Below, piece by piece: positions 44,630-54,730 of a DNA stretch of 64,000 nt. This DNA is from Streptomyces koelreuteriae. GTDB lineage: Bacteria > Actinomycetota > Actinomycetes > Streptomycetales > Streptomycetaceae. The DNA is taken from positions 2,170,001-2,234,000 of the forward strand of contig NZ_CP075896.1 of the NCBI RefSeq assembly GCF_018604545.1. The letters are read 5' to 3'. A program made the translations under genes and the position numbers. The notes beneath the pieces were generated by a model that saw only the letters and a program-made list of their open reading frames with translations, searched no databases and was not told the DNA's origin. Numbering within the stretch: the stretch's first letter is position 1; the number at the start of each line of letters is the position of its first letter.

Positions 44630-47077
44630 TCACCCACGCAGTGTCTCCTCCAGCTTCCGCGCCACCGACACCGCCTCGTCCCCGGGCAGGGGCGCGCCCT
44701 CCGGGCCGGTCACGTAGAAGGCGTCCACGGCGTTGGCGCCGAGCGTCGAGACATGCGCGCTGCGCACCCGCACGCTCGCGTCCTCCAGGGCGCGGCCGAT
44801 GCGGAACAGCAGGCCGGGGGCGTCCTGGGAGCGTACCTCGATGACCGTGGCCAGCCGAGAGGCGGCGGGGTGGACCGACACCCGGGGCGGCGGGGCGACC
44901 ACGCCCCGGCGGCGCGGATAGGCCGCGTCCCGTTCGGCGAGGCGGCCTGCGATGTCCAGGGAGCCGTCCAGGGCCCTCACCAGGTCCGCGCGCAGCCGGG
45001 CAGCCTGCGGCAGGGAGCCGTACTCGGCGGCGACCCGCCAGTCCAGCAGCAGGACGGAGCCGTCGACGCCGTCCGGGAGGGTCAGGGAGCGCAGTTCCGC
45101 CGTGCGCACGGTCAGCCGGTGCATGGCGAGGACACCGGCGACCGCGGGCAGCACGCCCGGCTGGTCGGGGACGGCGATGAGAAGTTCCACACCCAGCGGC
45201 TCGGGATCACCGGACGGCTCCTGTCCGGCGGGCGGCTCGGTCTGCGCCCGCAGGGCGAGGACCGGACTGCCCGTCGCGGCCGCCTCTAGGGCGAGCCGCT
45301 CCTGCTCGGCGGTCGGCGCGCCCTCCTCCGGGTCGTCGGGGGCGTCCCCGGCGAGCACCGCCGCGACCCGCTTGACGAGGTCGGCGACGAGCGAGCCGCG
45401 CCAGGACGACCAGGCGGCCGGTCCGGTGGCCAGGGCGTCGGCCTCGGTGAGCGCGTGCAGCAGCTCCAGGGTGCCCTGGGAGCCGACGGCGTCGGCGACG
45501 GAGCGCACGGTGGCCGGATCCTCCAGGTCACGCCGGGTGGCCGTCTCGACGAGGAGCAGATGGTGCCGTACGAGGGTGGCGACGACCGTCACGTCGTGGC
45601 GGTCGAAGCCGATGCGGGCGGCCACGTCCTTGGCGATGATCTCGCCGGCCACGGAGTGGTCGCCGGGCCAGCCCTTGCCGATGTCGTGCAGCAGCGCCGC
45701 GACCAGCAGCAGGTCGGGGCGGCTGACCCGGCGGGTGAACTCGGAGGCCTGGACGGCGGTCTCGATGAGGTGCCGGTCGACGGTCCACAGGTGCACGGCG
45801 TTGCGCTGCGGGCGGCAGCGGACCCGCTCCCAGTCGGGCAGCAGCCGGGTGATCAGCCCCTCGGCCTCCAGCGCCTCCCAGACCTCCACGGTCGGGCGGC
45901 CGGAGCCGAGCAGGGTCACGAGCTGTTCGCGCGCCTCGGCGGGCCAAGGCGTGGGCACTGGGCGCGTGGCGGCGGCCATGCGCCGTACGGCGTGCAGGGA
46001 GAGCGGGAGTCCGGCCTGCGCGGCGGCCGCCGCGGCGCGCAGCGGCAGCACGGGGTCGCGCTCGGGGCGCGCGGCACGGGCGAGCACCACCTCGCCGTCC
46101 TGCTCCACCACCCCCTCGGCCAGCGGAGACCGCTCCGCCACGGGCTTCCCGCCGCCCAGCATGGCGCGCAGCCTGGGCCGCACCGCGCGCGACCGCAGCA
46201 CGCGCCCCACCTCGCGCCAGGTGACATCGCTGGCGTACGAGACGAGCCGTGCCGCCTCGTACACCTGCCGCAGCAGGGTGTCTGCGTCGAGCAGGCCGAG
46301 CTCGGCGGCCACCTGGTCCTGCTCCTGGAGCGCGAGCCGGTCGGTGGCGCGCCCGGTGGCCAGGTGCAGGGCGTCCCGTACGTCGAGCAGCCGGCGCCGG
46401 GCGTCGGCGAGGCCCTCGCGCGGGGCGTCGGCGAGCCAGGAGGCGGCGACGGCGCGCAGGGTGGTGGCGTCGCGCAGCCCGCCCCGGGCCTCCTTCAGGT
46501 CGGGCTCCAGCAGGTACTGCAGCTCGCCCTGGCGCTCGGCGCGCTCCGCGCACAGTTCCTGGAGTTCGGGGAGGCGCTTGGGCGCCTGGTTGCGCCAGTC
46601 GGCCAGCACGGCCGTGCGCAGCCCGGCGGTGAGGCCCAGGTCGCCGGCGATGTGCCGGGCGTCCAGCAGGCCGAGCTGCACCTTGAGGTCCTCGCCGGCC
46701 GTCTTGCGGGCCTCCGCGGGCGTGCGCACGGAGTGGTCGAGGTCCAGGCCCAGGTCCCAGACGGGATACCAGAGCCGGTCGGCGAGGGCGGCGACCGCCT
46801 TGGGGTCGCCGCCGTCGTGCAGCAGGAGCAGGTCGAGGTCGCTGCGGGGCGACAGCTCGCCGCGTCCGTAGCCGCCGACGGCGACCAGGGAGGCCCCGCG
46901 CAGTCCCTCCGCCCCGGCGGCGAACAGGCCGGTGAGCCACTCGTCCGTCAGTTCGGCCAGGGCCGAACGGCGCGGCGGCCCGGACCGCGTCTCCTCGGTG
47001 AGGAGACGCAGCCGGGCCGCCGCGTAGCCGCTGGGTCCCGAGTCCTCTGCTTCCTTCTGCACGTCCGTACCCGTCAC
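44630..47077 (-). CDS. glnD: PII uridylyl/adenylyl-transferase GlnD
   Basis: The 815-residue protein has the nucleotidyltransferase motif GGYGRGELSPRSDLDLL (about 68-84), an HD domain with LLHDIGKGWPGDHS, and two C-terminal ACT domains (LLIAVPDQPGVLPAVAGVLAM and VIEVRSQDAPGLLFRIGRALED). It modifies PII according to nitrogen status; in S. coelicolor it adenylylates GlnK (known). The GTG at 47077 with AGGAG eight bases upstream was chosen. It follows glnK by 37 bp. Confidence 0.95.
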   Translation of the reverse strand: MTGTDVQKEAEDSGPSGYAAARLRLLTEETRSGPPRRSALAELTDEWLTGLFAAGAEGLRGASLVAVGGYGRGELSPRSDLDLLLLHDGGDPKAVAALADRLWYPVWDLGLDLDHSVRTPAEARKTAGEDLKVQLGLLDARHIAGDLGLTAGLRTAVLADWRNQAPKRLPELQELCAERAERQGELQYLLEPDLKEARGGLRDATTLRAVAASWLADAPREGLADARRRLLDVRDALHLATGRATDRLALQEQDQVAAELGLLDADTLLRQVYEAARLVSYASDVTWREVGRVLRSRAVRPRLRAMLGGGKPVAERSPLAEGVVEQDGEVVLARAARPERDPVLPLRAAAAAAQAGLPLSLHAVRRMAAATRPVPTPWPAEAREQLVTLLGSGRPTVEVWEALEAEGLITRLLPDWERVRCRPQRNAVHLWTVDRHLIETAVQASEFTRRVSRPDLLLVAALLHDIGKGWPGDHSVAGEIIAKDVAARIGFDRHDVTVVATLVRHHLLLVETATRRDLEDPATVRSVADAVGSQGTLELLHALTEADALATGPAAWSSWRGSLVADLVKRVAAVLAGDAPDDPEEGAPTAEQERLALEAAATGSPVLALRAQTEPPAGQEPSGDPEPLGVELLIAVPDQPGVLPAVAGVLAMHRLTVRTAELRSLTLPDGVDGSVLLLDWRVAAEYGSLPQAARLRADLVRALDGSLDIAGRLAERDAAYPRRRGVVAPPPRVSVHPAASRLATVIEVRSQDAPGLLFRIGRALEDASVRVRSAHVSTLGANAVDAFYVTGPEGAPLPGDEAVSVARKLEETLRG

Positions 47078-47114
47078 CCGGCGACTCCTGTTCTGTTTGC
47101 CTGCCTTGGGGCCC

Positions 47115-48793
<1,679 letters not shown>

Positions 48794-49134
48794 CGGCGTC
48801 TCCTCGTCGTTGGTACGGCCCCGTGCGGGCGAAGCCTCGAGCGGATTGAGGGGTGGGCCGGTTATGCGCCACGAGATTGACGCAGCGCCGTTTCGGTCGA
48901 AGCCCCTCGTTGTTTCGCCGCCGTGACGAAGGCGCGTGCTGTGTTACGCGTCGATGAACTGCCGGATCGCGGGCGCGCCGATCGTTATCGTGGCGCAACC
49001 TTCGGCTCTCGCGGCCGTGGGAACGACAAGGCCGGCCGCGGTCGGCCTTCCGATGACCTGGCATGGGGGAGCCGAGTCGGGCAGTTCGGGAGGGCCGGCC
49101 GCGGCCGGGGTTCAGGGGTGCCGGAGGGCGGCGG
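48794..49134 (-). other. 341-bp intergenic region: amtB promoter region and nsdA 3' end
   Basis: Besides the GlnR box near the amtB side it holds AAGGCCG...CGGCCTT at 49028-49049, a 7-bp stem that may end nsdA transcription. No ORF with coding character was seen. Confidence 0.6.
48890..48927 (-). promoter_or_regulatory. GlnR-binding box upstream of amtB
   Basis: On the minus strand GTCAC-N6-GAAAC-N6-GGGCT-N6-GAAAC fits the GlnR box spacing (a-b sites), with three of four sites close to consensus. It lies 97 bp before the amtB start and should activate amtB-glnK-glnD under nitrogen limitation. Confidence 0.8.
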
Positions 49135-50625
49135 TCAGACCGCCTCCGCGGTCTCGGGCAGCTCGGCGGCGAGCCGCTCGGTGAGGTCGACGACCTCGCC
49201 GAGGTCGCCGAAGTCCCGCGCGGCGGTGTCGACCGTCTTTCGGATACGAGTGTTGACCCGCTCGGAACGGACCTTCTTGGCCACGTGCATGGCCTGCGTG
49301 GCGAAGACCGTGCTCTGCTCGGCCTCGCGCCGCAGGAGGTGCACGGTGGCCATGCCGATCAGGTTGAGCGCGTACGACCGCTGGTGCTCGCCGTCCTCGG
49401 CGAACAGCTGCACGGCCCGCTCCATCAGGGGCTCGGCCAGCGAGGCGTAGGTCGGGCTGCGGCCGGCGACATAGGCCAGGTCGCGGTAGGAGTGGGAGTT
49501 CTCGCCGTACAGCTCGGCCTCGGAGAAGAAGCGGATCCAGTCGGGGTCCGGCTCGTCCCACTCGCCGGCGTCGGCGAAGGTGTCCTCGGCCATCCGGACC
49601 GCCCGCTTGCACTTGCCGGGCTGTCCCATGTTGGCGTAGGCGCGGGCCTCCATCGCATACAGCATCGACTGGGTGCGCGGGCTCGCGCAGTCGCGGCTGC
49701 CGTACTGCGCGAGGTGGATCAGCTCCAGCGCGTCGTCGGGCCGCCCGAGGTGGATCATCTGCCGGCTCATGCTGGACAGCACATAGGAGCCGAGGGGCCG
49801 GTCACCAGCCTCCTTCGCGGCGTGCAGCGCGAGGACGAAGTACTTCTGCGCGGTCGGCTGGAGCCCGATGTCGTACGACATCCAGCCGGCCAGCTCGGCC
49901 AGTTCGGCGGCGACCTTGAACAGCCGCCGGGTGGTGGCCTCGGGCTGGGGCTCCTGGAGCAGGTCCGTCACCTCGTGCAGCTGGCCGACGACCGCCTTGC
50001 GGCGCAGGCCGCCGCCGCACTGGGCGTCCCACTGCCGGAACATCACGGTCGTGGACTCCAGGAGGTCCAGCTCGGGTTTGGAGAGCCGGCCCCGGGCGCG
50101 CCCGGAGGAGGGCTCGGGCTCCGAACGCTGGGCCGGGGGCGAGGGGACGAGCCAGCGCTGCATGGGCTCGATGAGGGCCGGGCCCGCAGACAGGGCCAGC
50201 GAGCTCCCGAGGAAGCCGCGCCGCGCCAGCATCAGGTCGCTGCGCGAGAACTCGCTGAGCAGGGCCACGGTCTGCGGGCCCGTCCAGGGCAGGTCGACGC
50301 CGGTCGCGGAGGGTGACTGGCGCGCGGTGCGCAGCCCCAGGTCCTCGACGGAGACGACCACACCGAAACGCTCCGAGAACAGCTCGGAGAGGATCCTGGG
50401 GATCGGCTCGCGGGGGTTCTCGCCGTCGAGCCAGCGGCGCACGCGCGAGGTGTCCGTGGAGATGTGGTTGGCGCCCAGCTGGCGTGCCCGGCGGTTGACC
50501 TGGCGGGCCAGCTCGCCCTTGGACCAGCCGCTGCGCACGAACCAGGAGGTGAGCAGCTCGTTCGGGCGCTTGTCCGCGTGCGTCGCGCTCGCAGCGTTCG
50601 TTCCGCCTCCGCCGTTGCCGCTCAC
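49135..50625 (-). CDS. nsdA: NsdA-type negative regulator of development and antibiotic production
   Basis: The 496-residue protein has an N-terminal region with ELLTSWFVRSGWSKGELARQVNRRARQLG and RVRRWLDGENPREPIPRILSELF, a helix-turn-helix-like DNA or protein contact region, then a long stretch of helical repeats (e.g. YGSRDCASPRTQSMLYAMEARAYANMGQ) typical of TPR folds. It lies next to amtB as in S. coelicolor, where nsdA represses sporulation and antibiotic synthesis. The GTG at 50625 follows GGGGGCG. Ligand unknown. Confidence 0.9.
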   Translation of the reverse strand: MSGNGGGGTNAASATHADKRPNELLTSWFVRSGWSKGELARQVNRRARQLGANHISTDTSRVRRWLDGENPREPIPRILSELFSERFGVVVSVEDLGLRTARQSPSATGVDLPWTGPQTVALLSEFSRSDLMLARRGFLGSSLALSAGPALIEPMQRWLVPSPPAQRSEPEPSSGRARGRLSKPELDLLESTTVMFRQWDAQCGGGLRRKAVVGQLHEVTDLLQEPQPEATTRRLFKVAAELAELAGWMSYDIGLQPTAQKYFVLALHAAKEAGDRPLGSYVLSSMSRQMIHLGRPDDALELIHLAQYGSRDCASPRTQSMLYAMEARAYANMGQPGKCKRAVRMAEDTFADAGEWDEPDPDWIRFFSEAELYGENSHSYRDLAYVAGRSPTYASLAEPLMERAVQLFAEDGEHQRSYALNLIGMATVHLLRREAEQSTVFATQAMHVAKKVRSERVNTRIRKTVDTAARDFGDLGEVVDLTERLAAELPETAEAV

Positions 50626-51071
50626 TGGAACGCCCCCATCCCTGAGACCACTTGTCGCCGTGTGCGCCAAGGCCTATCAGCATGCCGGTTCGCACGGTCA
50701 TCCGTCCGGCCCTTGTCACCCATCGAACGGAATACCGACTTGCCTCCGGCATACCCACGAGTGCATGTGCCCCCAGGACTCGTGCACACAAAGTAATCCT
50801 ACGATCACCCGTCCAGCCACGGCTCACACGGAAACGCCACCATTCGCCACCCCTTCGAATGAACTCACGTACGGCTGACCGCGATTCACTTGACACAGCA
50901 CAACCAGGAGCGGGTGCAGCGATGCACTGAGGGGCGCGTGTCGCCGAGCGCACCACCCTGGACACCTCCGGGCGCTGAGTGAAGGGAACGCCGCTCGGGA
51001 AGGCGGAAACAGAGAGTCACGCAGAGCGACCGCTGCGTAACCACCGGTGCGTCGGACCCGTTGGAGGGGGC
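50626..51071. other. 446-bp divergent intergenic region between nsdA and primase-like gene
   Basis: This long non-coding stretch carries an AT-richer core around 50790-50815 (ACAAAGTAATCCTACGATC), a possible promoter region for nsdA. Small frames in it lack coding character. No regulatory motif of known type was recognised. Confidence 0.5.
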
Positions 51072-51737
51072 ATGGTCTTCACGATCGGCATCAGCCGGGG
51101 CATGCGCGACATCCGGTCTGGCTCGCGCCGCCGAGGCCGCACTTCGGACGGCACCGCCGTGGCCGAGTACACCGGGCTGTGGGGCTGGGACGTGGTGCCG
51201 GGCGCCCGGGCCTCGGGGGGCGCCTGCTCCTGCGGACGCCGCGACTGCCCGGCGCCGGGTGCGCATCCGCTGGACTTCGCGCCGGTGATCCCCGCCGGGG
51301 CGACGCTGGACGACGTGACCGAGTCCTGGGGCGAGTTCCCCGGCGCCTCGGTGATGCTGCCGGTCGGCAGGGCGTTCGACGTCATCGAGGTGGCCGAACC
51401 CGCCGGCTGCCGGGCGCTGGCCCGGCTGGAGCGCATGGGTCTGCCCGTCGGCCCGGTCGCGGCGACCCCGGACGGCCGCGCCCACTTCTTCGTCGCCCCC
51501 GGCGCCGCCGCCGATCTGTCCGGCCTGCTCTACCGCATGGGCTGGGACGACCCGGCCTCCCTCGACCTGCGCGGCCTCGGCCCCGGCACGCACATCACGG
51601 CGCCGCCCTCCGACCGCGGCGGTCTCGGCCCGGTGCGCTGGCTGCGCTCCCCCGCCCTGGACTCGGAGTCCCGGGCGCCGGAGGCCCGCCTGGTGCTGGG
51701 CACGCTGGCGTATGTGGCGCATCGGTCCCGGGCCTAG
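51072..51737 (+). CDS. Bifunctional DNA primase/polymerase-like protein, probably catalytically degenerate
   Basis: The 221-residue protein shows the prim-pol start (YTGLWGWDVVPG, CSCGRRDCPAPGAHPLD) typical of the N-terminal domain family. The usual catalytic DxD stretch corresponds here to FDVIEVAEP, with Glu in place of at least one Asp. A helicase domain is absent. GGAGGGGG precedes the ATG. It diverges from nsdA and faces ftsY. It may act as a DNA-binding or nucleotide-sensing regulator; function unknown. Confidence 0.72.
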   Translation: MVFTIGISRGMRDIRSGSRRRGRTSDGTAVAEYTGLWGWDVVPGARASGGACSCGRRDCPAPGAHPLDFAPVIPAGATLDDVTESWGEFPGASVMLPVGRAFDVIEVAEPAGCRALARLERMGLPVGPVAATPDGRAHFFVAPGAAADLSGLLYRMGWDDPASLDLRGLGPGTHITAPPSDRGGLGPVRWLRSPALDSESRAPEARLVLGTLAYVAHRSRA

Positions 51738-51758
51738 CCGGGAGACGTCCCCACACAG

Positions 51759-51799
51759 CGAAGCGCCCGTCCCGACGGTGTATCGGGGCGGGCGCTTCG
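51759..51799. terminator. Bidirectional terminator between primase-like gene and ftsY
   Basis: A 17-bp stem with one G-U pair (51759-51775 with 51783-51799) and a 7-base loop lies between the convergent genes. Confidence 0.8.
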
Positions 51800-51844
51800 T
51801 CAGTGGACGCGGATGTCCGGAGGTCACTCGGCTGTATCCGGAGG

Positions 51845-53044
51845 TCACTCCCCGATAAGGGCGTCAACGAACGCCTCCGGCTCGAACGGCGCCAGGTCGT
51901 CCGCGCCCTCGCCGAGCCCGACGAGCTTGACCGGAACGCCCAGCTCGCGCTGGACCGCGACCACGATGCCGCCCTTGGCCGTGCCGTCCAGCTTGGTGAG
52001 GACGATGCCGGTGATGTCGACGACCTCGGCGAAGACCCGGGCCTGGACCAGGCCGTTCTGGCCGGTGGTGGCGTCGAGCACGAGCAGCACCTCGTCCACC
52101 GGGGCGTGCTTCTCCACGACCCGCTTGACCTTGCCGAGCTCGTCCATGAGGCCGGTCTTGGTGTGCAGGCGGCCGGCGGTGTCGATGAGCACGACGTTCG
52201 CGCCCCTCTCCTTGCCCTCCTTGACCGCGTCGAAGGCGACGGAGGCGGGGTCGCCCTCCTCCGGTCCGCGCACGGTGTGGGCGCCGACGCGCTCGCCCCA
52301 GGTCTGGAGCTGGTCGGCGGCGGCGGCCCGGAAGGTGTCGGCGGCGCCCAGGACCACGCTCTGACCGTCGGCGACCAGGACGCGGGCGAGCTTGCCGGTG
52401 GTGGTGGTCTTGCCGGTGCCGTTGACCCCGACGACCATCACGATGCCCGGCTTGCGGTCCTCCGGCTCGGTCTTGACCACGCGGTCCATGTCGCGGCCGA
52501 CCAGGGTGAGCAGTTCCTCGCGCAGCAGGGTGCGCAGTTCGACCGGGGTGCGGGTGCCGAGCACCTTCACCCGCTCGCGCAGGCGCTCGACCAGTTCCTG
52601 GGTGGGCTGCACGCCGACGTCGGCGGTGAGCAGCGTGTCCTCGATCTCCTCCCAGGTGTCCTCGTCGAGGTGCTCGCGCGACAGCAGCGTGAGCAGCCCC
52701 TGACCGAGGGCGTTCTGCGAGCGGGAGAGACGGGCCCGCAGCCGGACCAGGCGGCCCGCGGTGGGCTCCGGGATCTCGATCTCGGGAGCTTCGGCGGGCG
52801 GCTCCTCGACGGTGACGGGAGCCGAGCCGTCCGGGAGATCCACCTCCTCTATGGTTCGCCGCGGTTCCTCCCGCGGCGTCTCGGCCTCGTCGCCGACGTG
52901 CGGCTCGGCCGGTGGGACGGTGATGTCGGGCGCTGCGGGCGGGGGCGGGGGCAGCTGCTTCTTGCGCCGGCTGCCGACGATGAGCCCGCCGAGCGCGCCG
53001 AGCACGACCACGGCGATGACTACAGCAAGGATGACGATGTCCAT
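51845..53044 (-). CDS. ftsY: SRP receptor FtsY
   Basis: The 399-residue protein has an N-terminal hydrophobic segment (IVILAVVIAVVVLGALGG), an acidic Pro/Glu-rich linker and the NG GTPase domain with GVNGTGKTTTTGKLA, DTFRAAAADQL, DTAGRLHTK and TKLDGTAKGG. It receives SRP-ribosome complexes at the membrane. ATG at 53044 gives a typical actinobacterial membrane-anchored receptor. Confidence 0.96.
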   Translation of the reverse strand: MDIVILAVVIAVVVLGALGGLIVGSRRKKQLPPPPPAAPDITVPPAEPHVGDEAETPREEPRRTIEEVDLPDGSAPVTVEEPPAEAPEIEIPEPTAGRLVRLRARLSRSQNALGQGLLTLLSREHLDEDTWEEIEDTLLTADVGVQPTQELVERLRERVKVLGTRTPVELRTLLREELLTLVGRDMDRVVKTEPEDRKPGIVMVVGVNGTGKTTTTGKLARVLVADGQSVVLGAADTFRAAAADQLQTWGERVGAHTVRGPEEGDPASVAFDAVKEGKERGANVVLIDTAGRLHTKTGLMDELGKVKRVVEKHAPVDEVLLVLDATTGQNGLVQARVFAEVVDITGIVLTKLDGTAKGGIVVAVQRELGVPVKLVGLGEGADDLAPFEPEAFVDALIGE

Positions 53045-53216
53045 AACGCGTCCAGTATCAGCCATGGGCCCCCGGGTCACCCCGCTTGTACCGTCGCGCG
53101 GGGCCGAGGGCCGCCGGATCTCCACACCCCTGGATGTCTGATGCCCCGTCAGCTAACGTCCCCCGGACACCCGCCCGGTGAAGCCGGTCACCCGCCCGGT
53201 GAAGGGAGACGTCCCC

Positions 53217-54188
53217 ATGCCCGTCACGGTCGTACGCTTCAACCTCGTCGCTCCCGGGGCCTCCCCCGCCGAGCTCGGCGCCCGCTATCGGGCGGCCCTG
53301 GAGATGGCCTCGTACGCCGACGACCGGGGCGTCACCACGGTGCAGACGGAGGAGCACCACGGGGCCGACAACAACTGGCTGCCGTCGCCGTTCGCCTTCG
53401 CGGGGGCGGTCTTCGGCGCGACCCGGCGTGTCGCGGTCACCGTCTCGGCGGTGATCGGCCCGCTGCACGACCCGCTGCGGCTGGCCGAGGAGATCGCCGT
53501 GCTGGACCTGCTGAGCGGCGGCCGGCTGGTGACGGTCGCCGGCATCGGGTACCGGCCCGAGGAGTACGACCTGTTCGGCGTCGAGTTCGCCCGGCGCGGC
53601 CGGCTCCAGGACGAGCTGCTGGAGACACTGCTGCGGGCGTGGACCGGCGAGCCCTTCGCCTTCCGGGGGCGCACGGTCCGCATCACCCCGCGCCCGTTCA
53701 CCGACCCGCATCCGCTGCTCCTGGTCGGCGGCTCCTCCAAGGCCGCCGCCCGCCGGGCCGCCCGGCTCGGCCTGCCCTTCTTCCCCAGCGCGCACCTCCC
53801 GGAGCTGGAGGCGTACTACAAGGACCGGCTCGCCGAGTACGGCACCGAGGGCTGGGTGATGATGCCCGCGGCCGAGACACCGCTGCTGCACCTGGCCGAG
53901 GACCCGGACCGGGCCTGGGCGGAGTACGGCCAGCACTTCCTGCACGAGGCGCGGACGTACGCCTCCTGGCAGTCGGGCGGGGTGCGCTCGGCGGTGAAGT
54001 CGGCCGCGACGACCGTCGAGGAGCTGCGCGCCGAGGGCGTGTACCGCATCCTCACGCCCGAGGCGTGCGCGGAGCTGGGCCTGGACTCCTATGTGCTGCA
54101 TCCGCTGGCGGGCGGGATGCCGGCGGAGGAGGGGTGGCGGAGTCTGCAGCTCTTCTGCGAGCGGGTGCTGCCGGGGCTGGGGAGCTGA
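53217..54188 (+). CDS. LLM-class (luciferase-like) flavin-dependent oxidoreductase
   Basis: The 323-residue protein is a luciferase-like TIM barrel. It has DRGVTTVQTEEHHGADN, the flavin-contact region RVAVTVSAVIGPLHDPLRLAEEIAVLDLLSGGRLVTVAGIGYRPEEYD and LLVGGSSKAAARRAA. AGGGAGA lies nine bases before the ATG at 53217; an upstream in-frame start at 53178 is less likely. Substrate and cofactor (F420 or FMN) unknown. Confidence 0.86.
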   Translation: MPVTVVRFNLVAPGASPAELGARYRAALEMASYADDRGVTTVQTEEHHGADNNWLPSPFAFAGAVFGATRRVAVTVSAVIGPLHDPLRLAEEIAVLDLLSGGRLVTVAGIGYRPEEYDLFGVEFARRGRLQDELLETLLRAWTGEPFAFRGRTVRITPRPFTDPHPLLLVGGSSKAAARRAARLGLPFFPSAHLPELEAYYKDRLAEYGTEGWVMMPAAETPLLHLAEDPDRAWAEYGQHFLHEARTYASWQSGGVRSAVKSAATTVEELRAEGVYRILTPEACAELGLDSYVLHPLAGGMPAEEGWRSLQLFCERVLPGLGS

Positions 54189-54241
54189 CGCTCGCGGATA
54201 TCCGCTGGCCCGCCCCGGCCTCTCGGTGATCCACTGACTCC

Positions 54242-54619
54242 ATGACTCTGTCGGTTGATGTGTTCCTGCTGGAGCCGGACGGACAGCGGCAGATACTCGA
54301 CGTCCCCGAGGGGCGCGACGACTCGGCCGGGTTCGAGTCCTGGCGGACGACGGTGTGGGGGTCCGAGCCGGTACGCGCGCTGGGCGCCCGCTTCCTTCCC
54401 GTGCTGGCTGACGGCGACCTGGAGATCGAGGCCGAGAGCGTCGCGGAGTTCCTGGGCGAGGTGGCGCTGCTGTGTGACCATCTCGACGCCATCGCCGAGA
54501 GCACTCAGCGGCCGCGAGGGCTCGCGGAGCACCGGGAGGGGCTGGTGAGGCGGCTGCGGAATCTGGAGGTGGCCGCCCTGCACGCCCGGGTGATCGGCGG
54601 CGGCGTCCTCGTCTGGTGA
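54242..54619 (+). CDS. Uncharacterised small conserved-looking protein
   Basis: The 125-residue protein begins TLSVDVFLLEPDGQRQILDVPEGRDDSAGFESWR and has an acidic core with helical C-terminal part. No family was recognised. GC at third codon positions and clean start support coding. It follows the LLM gene by 53 bp on the same strand and may be part of its operon. Confidence 0.65.
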   Translation: MTLSVDVFLLEPDGQRQILDVPEGRDDSAGFESWRTTVWGSEPVRALGARFLPVLADGDLEIEAESVAEFLGEVALLCDHLDAIAESTQRPRGLAEHREGLVRRLRNLEVAALHARVIGGGVLVW

Positions 54620-54632
54620 CGAGACAGACCGC

Positions 54633-54665
54633 CGCCCCGGCTCGGGCAGTGGCCGAACCGGGGCG
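54633..54665. terminator. Bidirectional terminator between small ORF and glcP
   Basis: CGCCCCGGCTCGG / CCGAACCGGGGCG, 13 bp with one G-U pair and a 7-base loop, lies between the convergent 125-residue gene and glcP. Confidence 0.7.
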
Positions 54666-54730
54666 ACGGCGGGTTACGGGGAGAGGGGCAGCGGGGACTT
54701 TGGCCCTTCTCCCCGAGTGCGGGGGCTGGC

